Shown here: positions 49,426-57,500 of the stretch, piece after piece
Layout: each line of letters starts with the position of its first letter
How positions within the stretch are numbered: the first letter of the stretch is position 1
Assembly: GCA_009760855.2 (NCBI GenBank)
Contig: WPIO01000064.1
Coordinates: 917,501-975,000, forward strand
Direction of reading: 5' to 3'
DNA from: Cristatella mucedo
Taxonomy: Eukaryota > Bryozoa > Phylactolaemata > Cristatellidae
Length of the DNA stretch: 57,500 nt
Position numbers and translations under genes: made by a program
The notes under the pieces: model-generated
Told to the model about the DNA's origin: nothing
The model's database searches: none
The model's input: the letters and a program-made list of their open reading frames with translations, nothing else

Positions 49426-49592
49426 AATAACATTTATTTGCATAGCGCCTTAAGAGAACTAGGTCTCTATCCAGGCGCTTCACACGTGCTGCAGGGATCG
49501 AGCCGTGACCTCGGTCGTCTAAGGCAAGCACCTGCATCTCGGTTGGTAAAAGCAAGCACCTTAATCACTGGACTAAACCATGGAGCTGGCTG
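49426..49592 (-). mobile_element. SINE-B, best copy, right half of an inverted pair
   Basis: On the minus strand: a ggtttagtccagtgattaag A-box region, a ggctcgatccctgcag B-box region, then aagcgcctggatagagacc and tagttctcttaaggcgcta, matching the LINE-A hairpin position by position, and an aaataaatg end. Tail-to-tail with 49270-49425. Confidence 0.82.
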
Positions 49593-49889
49593 AGAAGGCG
49601 ATTCGCTTATGCTTGTAGTTTTGATTCGCACAGCAGAGAGCCAGCCGATGACCGTCACTAACAGTTTAATACAAGGCACCTAGCCGAAAGTCAAACGGCT
49701 CCCTTCGGCCCCTACTCCCACCCGACTGCCCTCTCCCAGGTTGGTGTTCCCTCCTTCCCACTCTCTACCAACCACAACTCATCCCTTAAGTTGGCGGGAG
49801 GACAAAGCCGGCCTGTGGATAAACCACAGCCGTCAGACCACAGCTGACCACCGGCTTGTCCCTAGGCCACAGCCACCAGCTGTTTGACC
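49593..49889. other. GC-rich intron stretch
   Basis: CC-rich on the plus strand. A short perfect hairpin, ctgtgg/ccacag with a five-base loop, lies at 49814-49831. No gene was recognised. Confidence 0.45.
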
Positions 49890-49950
49890 CTGGGGTGGTT
49901 TAGGGCACACACCGGTCTGCCTGCACTGGCAGTGTGCCGGCGAACCCCAG
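49890..49950. other. Long GC-rich inverted repeat (hairpin)
   Basis: Outer arms ctggggt and accccag, second arms ggcacac and gtgtgcc, inner arms tgcc and ggca, separated by small internal loops over 61 bp. Its nature is unknown. Confidence 0.7.
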
Positions 49951-50640
49951 TGTCTATGATCGAATCATGCATACGTAGAAACTCAAACCACAATGCTCAT
50001 AGCTAGGAATGGGTACGGCTTAACGGGCACTGGTCATGCCTTCCCATCATTGCGTGCTCGCCGGGAGGCAGCGCCGGCCTCCGAAGACGTGGCTGGTCGG
50101 CGGGCCTATTCACTTGGCTCTAGCAACCCTTTTCTTCGACGGATCTGGTTCGAGGGCCCAAGTTTTTCCAATGACTGAAGCTGCGCGCTGCACGAGACGG
50201 GACAGACTAGAGCCTATATTTATGTATAGTTGACCACAGCATCAAAGTAAGCAGCACTTATCCGTGTAAACCTGTTTAACGGCAGTTTATTAGCAAAGGC
50301 CATGGCGACTGTGTCGTCTAACGATGTCTAACAATAAAAGTTGCTGCTCACGAAGCCCATAGCCTGGTCGTCGCTGTTCGTTAGAAATCGCGAAAGTCCA
50401 TTAAACAAGACGTCACTCGGCAGCAATTCGAGCTCCGTTTATGGCTGTTAAAGTTGCTAAAGCAGCACCTTCAGATCCTGCCTGCCACTTACTAAGACGC
50501 TCCGGTGTTACGTGCTCAGTGAACGATCTAAAAACTGCAATAGTCTACCATACCGTTAGGAGCTGAATCGAGCGCCTTGCTGACACGTCCAAAGAAAATA
50601 TTTCCGTGAAGCGAGAGCGAGGAACCGTGAGCGTGCTGAG
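49951..50640. other. Intron sequence, nothing recognised
   Basis: No feature was recognised. Confidence 0.5.
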
Positions 50641-50697
<57 letters not shown>

Positions 50698-50706
50698 CTC
50701 TCTCTC
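50641..50706. repeat. (CT)n microsatellite
   Basis: About 65 bp of CT with a single interruption, in Wnt8 intron 2. Confidence 0.97.
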
Positions 50707-52342
50707 GTGACTTTAACAAGCACGAGAAGCCTCAGTCAAACCCAATTACAATCTGACTAACCGTATTTTTAATGAGAATGTTCCTTCACACATTCGAGTA
50801 GCTGCCTCATGTTTTCGAATAAGGATAGCCCTCGTTCCGCTCTAAATTCAGATTCGTACCAGTATGGTAACACAGCTTGTACAGGAACATCCCTATTAGA
50901 TAAGGCAGTAGGTGGGAAGCACTGGCAGCCGGGAATCCGCTGAATTGTCCGCTGAGGGCAGTATTTTCAGTAAGCTTCGATACCTTGCATGATTGAAGGT
51001 GTCTCGCCTTAAAAATCCGTACATTGTATCGATGATTTCTCACTTTCAAAAAACTGGCTTGCAAGGATATCTGCTGTGCTGACATTATCTAGCATGGCCA
51101 TTTTATGAAATTTCAGACATGAATTGGCTTCTTTTGCAGCTTTTTTAAAAGAGTCTGCTGCAATAGCTTCGAGCACAAGTAATTTCTTCTGGGTTTGCGT
51201 TTAGCTTAGTTTCAGCAGCAGCGATCTGGGTATGCCTTCCAGCTGATTCCTGATTAGCTCGTTACTACGTTTTCTCCTATACAGCTTACTAGTCTGGAAG
51301 GCTGTGTATGGATCGTAGGTCTCGGGCTTGCCGTTCGTCTGGCTGCCTCTGACAACCGGTGAGTGCCTTACCTCGCTTGATTAAAGAGGAATAAATGAAA
51401 CTGATTTCTGAAGGCAAACTTGTTGGGACCAGCAGTAGCCATATTATTAGTTGGTTCAAATTTTTAAGGGTACTTATGTTGAGAAAATACTAAGAAGATT
51501 AGTCCAACTATCGCATGATTTCTTAAAGTAATTTTCAAAAGACAGACGTATTGTAAATGCGATCTCAAATTATGACGACGTGCACCGAAAAGAAATGAAT
51601 TAAAAACCACTGATAGGGACAAACCGTTGGACTCTCTTTACACCTACTGTCTCACGCGACAAGCTCACATGCGCATAAATATATTCAAGTATGTATGTAT
51701 GTTTACTTGAATTGTTTATGTATTTGTTAGCGTTTTTAGTTATAAAATTAAGTTAATGGTCATGTCTCTTAGCATTAGCCCCAATAGCTCATTAGTCGTG
51801 CGATGCTCATTAGTCGTGTGATCCTGATCTCGTATCAAGAAAACCTCATGCTTCACGGTTTGCTGTCTCGACTGTAGTGCGAGTAGTGCTCTTTCTTTGA
51901 AGCAGTGTCTGCCTGAGGATGCCTGCGCCTGATTGTGGTTTCCTTTACGTTTACATCGAGCTTCTAAAGCACGACGCTTACGTGATTCTGCCGTTGTTTG
52001 CCGCTCACAATTTTGGTTGCGGTAGTTGCATGTATGCATGGCTAGCTCAAACCCTTTCGTGTAAACGGAATTATTCTTAGTAAAATTTAAAATTTCTCCG
52101 TACTGCTACCTCCAAGCGAGAAATGGTTATGCATTAATTAAACCATTATTATGACACGCGCGAATGCGAACCCTAAACAACTTGTCCGTCACTCTCACCC
52201 ATCGGTCAGCGCCGGCTATCGAATCGGCTTGCGAAACCGTTGATTTTAATCCGAAGTACTGTAGGCCGTCGCAAGCAAAGGATTGCAGATTATTCCGAGA
52301 GCTTCGCTTGGACGTACAGGCACACCGTACCGTTTCTTGCAG
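50707..52342. other. Intron sequence up to Wnt8 exon 3
   Basis: No feature was recognised except a small gtatgtatgtatg patch near 51690 and a short direct repeat gctcattagtcgtg at 51787 and 51805. It ends with the acceptor ccgtttcttgcag. Confidence 0.55.
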
Positions 52343-52468
52343 CTGTTAAGGAGGGCGCTTTCCTGCATGCAGTGAGCTCAGCCGGCGTCATGTACACGAT
52401 AATTAAAGACTGTGCACACGGTCATTTCCAAGACTGCGCATGCAAGGACAGCCGTCGAAGCAAGAGAA
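52343..52468 (+). CDS. Wnt8 exon 3
   Basis: The exon encodes VKEGAFLHAVSSAGVMYTII, then KDCAHGHFQDCACKDSRRSK. The motif (E/G)xxFxHAxSSAGVMYTxxxxC......CxC is the Wnt8 block after WNCP. It opens in phase 1 (CT completes Ala with exon 2) and closes in phase 1 (a), which with GC of exon 4 makes Ser. The donor is gtgagc at 52469. The preceding intron is about 8.9 kb, the following one only 249 bp. The longer open frame around it is intron on both sides. Confidence 0.94.
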
Positions 52469-52717
52469 GTGAGCGCTCCTCGAAAGACCACGTGACGCAG
52501 CTATGCGCTTTGCTAGCTTGCTTGTCTTTTTATTCTGGTCCCGCCTGGCTTCAGTGGTTTCCCTAAAGAGACCAGCAGCTACGCCTTGCAGCTTGGCGAA
52601 TGGCGGACGCTACGGGCCTCGTTTTCGCTCGGTCGCTGCGTTGACAACCGTTCGCCCTTCTTGCTGCACTTAGCACGCAGAGTGGCACGAGCGTACCGCG
52701 CGGCGGCGCTGCTGTAG

Positions 52718-52860
52718 GCAGTCAAGGCTGGACATGGCAAGGCTGCAGCGAAAATACGGACTTTGGTGAGAGCGTATCCAAGCAATTTGTGGACTCTGTC
52801 GAGTCGGGACACGACGCTCGGGCGGCGACTAATCTTCATAACAATGAAGCAGGACGCAGG
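52718..52860 (+). CDS. Wnt8 exon 4
   Basis: The exon encodes SQGWTWQGCSENTDFGESVS, then KQFVDSVESGHDARAATNLH and NNEAGRR. WxGCSxNxxFGExxSKxFVD and NLHNNEAGR are among the most conserved Wnt sequences; Gln replaces the usual Gly in WGGCS. The acceptor is gctgctgtag before 52718 and the donor is gtaaga at 52861. It leaves in phase 0, matching 55886. The short open frames on the opposite strand are shadows. Confidence 0.95.
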
Positions 52861-52934
52861 GTAAGAAGCCAAACCTAAGAGCAAACGCTGCACAAAGAAA
52901 GCTTGAGCACTGCGGAACAGAGCGAAATAATGCC

Positions 52935-52968
52935 AGAGAGAAAGAGATAGAGAGAGAGGAGGAGAGTC

Positions 52969-53057
<89 letters not shown>

Positions 53058-53066
53058 GAGGAGGAG

Positions 53067-53103
<37 letters not shown>

Positions 53104-53177
53104 AAGAGGATAGAAGGAGAGGAGAAGGAGAGAGAGAGGGACCAAGTTCAGAAGAACGACAGATGGGTTGACAGGTG

Positions 53178-53211
<34 letters not shown>
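52935..53211. repeat. (GA)n array at the 5' end of Wnt8 intron 4
   Basis: (GA)n with gga/gtca interruptions at 52935-53141 and a second pure block at 53179-53211. It begins 74 bp after the exon 4 donor. Confidence 0.97.
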
Positions 53212-53215
<4 letters not shown>

Positions 53216-54090
53216 GCATCAAGCTGCAGACGACGGCGAGAATGGAGAGTGCCTCAGTGAGCGACAAAGCGTGGGAGAAAGAAAGAAAGAAAGGGTGAAA
53301 GAGAGAAGCTAGTGAGAGCGCCAGACAGACAGTGAGAGACACTAGCACACGTGCACACGCGTGCATGCGCATGCGCTTCACGCGGAGTGAGAAGGCGAGA
53401 AAGAGATTGTTTTTAATTAGTTTATCTCTTCACTTCCGATCGACGGCTATTTTCTACCTCTGCAGTGCCGCCGAATCCAGAGTGGTCACGTTTAGTCTTG
53501 CGGGCAGCAGGCTACCGCTAGCATTTGAATGCTCCGGTAGTGTTCCAGATGGTTGATGCAATCAACCTTCGAATGCAAGGGTTTTAGCATTTAGAAACTT
53601 CGATTTGCTTGAGTCGCAGTCGATATGCGGTCCACGGTTTCGGGCACGCCTATCCACCGAGTCCCTTTATATTTTTCGTAGTTTCGTAGTTTCACTTAGC
53701 ACTCCCATACTACCCGGGGCCCTGCCCTTGAGTGAAAGTACTGTCATAATTCATTTTGCAAATTTAGCAATGAAAAGTCGCATTTTCTAATTTGCACGGT
53801 TTGCTGCTTGCCCAACAGAATAAGTGCAGCGTCTACAGATTGATAGGTTCAAATGCCCAAATGAATGGCCACCACCCAACGCATTTCATGCAGCTTTGCA
53901 TAGACACAGCCAACTTCAGCCAGTTCAACATAGCAGCGTGTATAAGCCATTAACTATAAACCGCATATCCCGAACCTTAAGTCTATACAAAAAAAACATT
54001 GTAAACATTAGTACTAAACCTTAAATTATAAACCCAAAACCTCAAAATCAATAAACTAAATCAAAATAGGCCTCAGAACGTGATTATTTT
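53212..54090. other. Intron sequence, nothing recognised
   Basis: Contains an A- and AAAC-rich stretch at 53950-54065 with cttaaattataaacc-type words. No gene was recognised. Confidence 0.5.
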
Positions 54091-54094
54091 ATTA

Positions 54095-55581
54095 AATATA
54101 TTTAATTATACTTTTAACATAACACCCTCGGAGAACTCTATCTCTTTCTAGGCAATTCACATTTGCTGCAAAGGAAGCCTGATTGAATAGTAGGTGGTAG
54201 AATGCTCAATAAAAACTAAGAATATCATAGTTAGGGATGACATGCACAGGGGCAGCATGCAAGTTTGTTTAGTGGCGAGTCAACATGCACAGTGTCAGCA
54301 TGCATAAGCACATAAAGGACGAATCACAAGGAACCACTAAATGCTGTCATAGATAAATGTGTCTCTAGTTTCTTTGTAAATGCGATCAAGTCAGAGGATG
54401 TCGTGAGGCTATTTGGAAGTGAGTTCCAGGCTTTGAGAGCATACGTACTACTGGCGATAGTTCAAATGGATTTGAGGTTTATACGAGGTATAGGTAGACA
54501 ATTAGGTTCTGAAAAGTAGGTGGTACGAGGCTTAGCCTAATGGAGCAGTAGATCTGATAGGTAGGCTGGAGCCGAATAATGAAGGAACCTAAAAGCGAGT
54601 GACGAAACCTTAAGCTCGATGCGTTTCTTGACTGGGAGCTAGTGCAGCTCGGCGGGAAGGGGTGAGATGTGGTCACTGTACCGCTCACGACAGATATATC
54701 TAACTAGAGTTTTGCAACAGAGCCGTAAGCACCTGATTGCACAGGCCAGTAGACCGGCAGTGAGTTACATAGGTCAAGTCGGGATGTTACAAATGCATGG
54801 ACACATTTAGATAATAATAATTCACTTGATAATTCAGCATTAGATGTGGTATCGCTGTCTAAACAAGCCCGAATTTTAGCAATGTTATGTAGCTGAAAAA
54901 CTTGATTGCGAAGCTGATGCAGTCGTCTAACGTCTTCTATTCTATTGCGTATCACTTTGCAGCAAATGTAAAGCGCCTAGAAAGAGATTAAGTTCTCTGA
55001 GGGCGCTTTATCAAGTGCAATATTATTATTATTATTATTAACGATAGGTCACTTTCGAAAATGACATCTATATCTCATGAAAATTCCACAGGAGATATGC
55101 TGGCAGAGCCAATTTTGAGGATTAGACTTTTCAATTTCTGAATAAGACTTGGTTTGCCCGAAACTATCAAGTTGGTTTTATCGTTGTTCAATTTAAGAAG
55201 TTTTGGGATGCAGTCAACACATGCAGCAAGGGAGTTGAGAGAATTCAAATAGCTGGAGGGCTAGGAAGGATAAAAAGAAACGTCCAATTGAGTGACATTT
55301 GCATTTAAGTTAAAGCCTAGATTGTGCCTGTAATCACCGCGGCTAGAGGGAGAGTAAAAACCATGAAAAGAACGGGACAAAGCACAGAGCCATGACGTAC
55401 CCCGTATTTTGGAGGTTCATAGGATGATTTTTGTCCAATCACATCAACACTCTTGAGTCTCCCACTGAGGTAGGACCTAAACCATTGCGATGCAGTATCA
55501 GTGATGCCCAGGTGAGATGAAATGCGCTCAAGAATGACTTGGTGATTGATAGTACCAAACGCTGCCGAAAGATCGAGCAAT
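54095..55581 (-). mobile_element. LINE-A copy with nested tail
   Basis: Minus strand: tail and hairpin at about 54120-54160, APAYLSDL relic near 54560, WLPVKxR relic near 54640, HNIAKIRACLD near 54880, and reverse transcriptase motifs B (YGVRHGSVL) and A (LDLSAAFGTINH) at 55340-55570. At 54940-55041 a plus-strand LINE-A tail with intact hairpin and (ATT)n is inserted. The 5' end is lost in the (CT)n array. Confidence 0.88.
54940..55041 (+). mobile_element. LINE-A tail nested in another LINE-A copy
   Basis: A 100-bp piece consisting only of the gcagcaaatg leader, the complete hairpin and (ATT)7, in opposite orientation to its host copy. It was therefore inserted after the host. Confidence 0.85.
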
Positions 55582-55838
<257 letters not shown>

Positions 55839-55885
55839 TGCTGTGCCATTTCAAAGTGCTGAGCTTCACTTGTGGTCTTTTTCAG

Positions 55886-56395
55886 GCGGTCACTGGCACA
55901 ATGCAAAAGAAGTGTAAGTGCCACGGTGTATCTGGGAGCTGCAGCATAAAAACGTGCTGGTCGCAACTGCCAGCTTTTCGCACAGTTGGAAACTTTCTGA
56001 AGCGGAAATACAACAAAGCAGTCATGGTGGATTTCCATAACGGTCAGATCTGGCGGCGGTACGCTGTAAGAGTAGTGAGGGAGTCGCAAAAAGCCCGCGT
56101 TTCGAAAGGTGACCTAATCTATTACGAACGTTCACCAGACTACTGCCGAGCCAACTCGTCCATTGGCTCGACCGGAACGCTGGGAAGGGAATGCTCAAGA
56201 TCGGAGGCGGTACCCAGAGAGCATCGCCGTGAGAAAAGCAGCTGCAGACGGCTTTGTGTTCACTGCGGCTTCAAAGTTAAGTTGACATACATCAGCGTGA
56301 GACAAAGTTGCAACTGCAGATTTGAGTGGTGCTGCAACGTGAGGTGCCAGTCGTGCTTAGAAAGGAGCGAAAGATATGTATGCGATAATCCGTAG
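55886..56395 (+). CDS. Wnt8 terminal exon
   Basis: 170 codons including the stop at 56393-56395. It starts AVTGTMQKKCKCHGVSGSCS, where CHGVSGSC holds the Ser that is palmitoleoylated in Wnts for secretion and receptor binding. It continues with LIYYERSPDYCRANSSIGS (Wnt8-type, with an NSS sequon), GTxGREC, and SCRRLCVHCGFKVKL. It ends with CNCRFEWCCNVRCQSC, the Cys-rich second finger that contacts the receptor's cysteine-rich domain. The spacing of DYCxxNxxxGxxGTxGREC and RSCxRLCxxCG favours Wnt8 over Wnt9 or Wnt16. The acceptor is tctttttcag before 55886, phase 0. The protein ends five residues after the final conserved Cys-containing segment. Confidence 0.95.
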   Translation, partial: AVTGTMQKKCKCHGVSGSCSIKTCWSQLPAFRTVGNFLKRKYNKAVMVDFHNGQIWRRYAVRVVRESQKARVSKGDLIYYERSPDYCRANSSIGSTGTLGRECSRSEAVPREHRREKSSCRRLCVHCGFKVKLTYISVRQSCNCRFEWCCNVRCQSCLERSERYVCDNP

Positions 56396-56826
56396 CAGAT
56401 AATCCAATGCTACGGCAATGCTGCCCAATTGTGCTCAGAAGAGAAGCCAAGCCGGATTCTTCAGCCCAAAACTGCGACTTTTTAATCACCTGAGCGCTTA
56501 GTTGAAAACCTGAAGGCGACGAGGGCTGCTTGGATGTACTGCCTGCGGAACAGCACCTCGGTGCTGGACTGCCGGATTCTCCTCATTTTCAGCACTCCTC
56601 ATTGGCCAGCACTGTCATTCATCCTCCAGCACTTTTTAAAGTAGGCGTTGCGCTTTCTTTCACTGAGCCCAATTGCTTACTGACCGATGTCTTCATGATG
56701 TCTTTGCCAAGACCTCCACTGACTTGCCCGATAATCGAGCGTCAGTCCGATTTGTGGTCACTTAGTTTGACTCAGGACTGATGTCATTCAATATCCAAAG
56801 CTCATAGCATATGATTAGTAAATAAA
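56396..56826 (+). terminator. Wnt8 3' UTR with polyadenylation signal
   Basis: The first AATAAA after the stop is at 56821-56826, giving a 3' UTR of about 450 nt if used. No intron or conserved element was recognised in it. Confidence 0.55.
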
Positions 56827-57500
56827 CAGAACATAAATTAGGATTCTTGTTCCCATCTGATGAGTCAATGCCATGTGACCGAATCCGGAGCGAGCGATAG
56901 CCCTGCTTTCAAGAAGGACAGCGCGCCGTTCGTCACACTAATCAGCACCTATCAGTTGCAATACTTGCATGAACTGACAGTGTGTAACTGGGCTGCGAAC
57001 CCCGCCCTACTTGACACTACTTGTGGGTGCAAACTTGCGAACACGAGTCAGCATTGCAATCTCTATCCAGGTACGATCTCCACGCTGAAAAAAAGAAAAA
57101 TCTTCGCCAGTATCTTTCAAGTAATTTGGCTACTTTGTTGCCAATTTCGAGAATGCCACCAAACATGTTTGAACAGTACTGATATTTTGTAATTTAGTCC
57201 TGCGCTAGGTACTCGTATAGACAATCCTCGTCAGTGACGATTATACCAATGGAATCTAATCGTAAGTCGTAATAATGTGCTTACTGACGATCGTAGAGTG
57301 ATCAGCCTTTGCGGTATTCAGCTGGGAATACTTGTTTTTAACACCTTTACTTGACCAAATCAATGGCAATCGACAGAGGCGAGCTTTTTATTTTGAAATT
57401 AATCTATAACTTTTGATGACTGAGAAGCCAAATCAAGGCAGGTATTCAGATATAGTATTGAGTATTCACGATGCCATGATGAATTCATGATGAACTTGCA
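56827..57500. other. Downstream sequence, nothing recognised
   Basis: A 110-codon plus-strand opening at 56860-57192 has no recognisable domain and starts after the likely polyadenylation site. Confidence 0.45.

Noticed and set aside
53950-54065. Telomere-like aaacct words
   Set aside because: The repeat is irregular and does not form a periodic telomeric motif; it is a generic A-rich stretch.

Overview
The window is animal nuclear DNA. It carries parts of two protein-coding genes on the plus strand, both cut into small exons by GT-AG introns of about 0.2 to 9 kb. They lie among LINE and SINE retrotransposon remnants, minisatellites and very long GA/CT microsatellites. Gene and repeat content fit a bilaterian, most likely an invertebrate. 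The lineage cannot be fixed from sequence alone, because no rRNA, mitochondrial or diagnostic lineage marker is present.

Gene 1 (506-26200) is the 3' half of an M1-family zinc aminopeptidase of the aminopeptidase A/N type. Nine exons were joined by matching intron phases: 506-588, 5455-5576, 5794-5997, 10941-11020, 15331-15483, 17484-17651, 20578-20718, 25794-25875 and 26054-26200. They encode the domain after the catalytic site and the C-terminal helical domain, ending at a stop at 26198-26200. The exons with the metal-binding HExxH motif must lie upstream of the window.

Region 26.2-39.7 kb is intergenic and repeat-rich: LINE copies (one holding a nested SINE), a 32-bp minisatellite, (GA)n arrays and AT/CT microsatellites. 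At 39.45-40.75 kb the sequence becomes very GC- and CpG-rich and contains a possible signal-peptide exon (40538-40614).

Gene 2 is a Wnt gene best matched to Wnt8. Its exons are 43278(or 43254)-43419, 52343-52468, 52718-52860 and 55886-56395 (stop), with a polyadenylation signal at 56821-56826. Phases agree across exons 2 to 5. The proposed first exon does not agree in phase with exon 2, so the N-terminus is unresolved. The product would be a secreted, lipid-modified ligand. Nothing suggests that the two genes act together.

The repeats form a connected set. LINE-A (CR1/L2-like reverse transcriptase, at least 14 copies) ends in a conserved hairpin followed by (ATT)n. The tRNA-derived family SINE-B carries the same hairpin tail, as expected for a SINE copied by the LINE-A enzyme. 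LINE-B is a second LINE seen as four 3' fragments. SINE-A and SINE-C are further Pol III-type families. GA and CT arrays in the Wnt8 introns are mutually complementary and could pair in the pre-mRNA.
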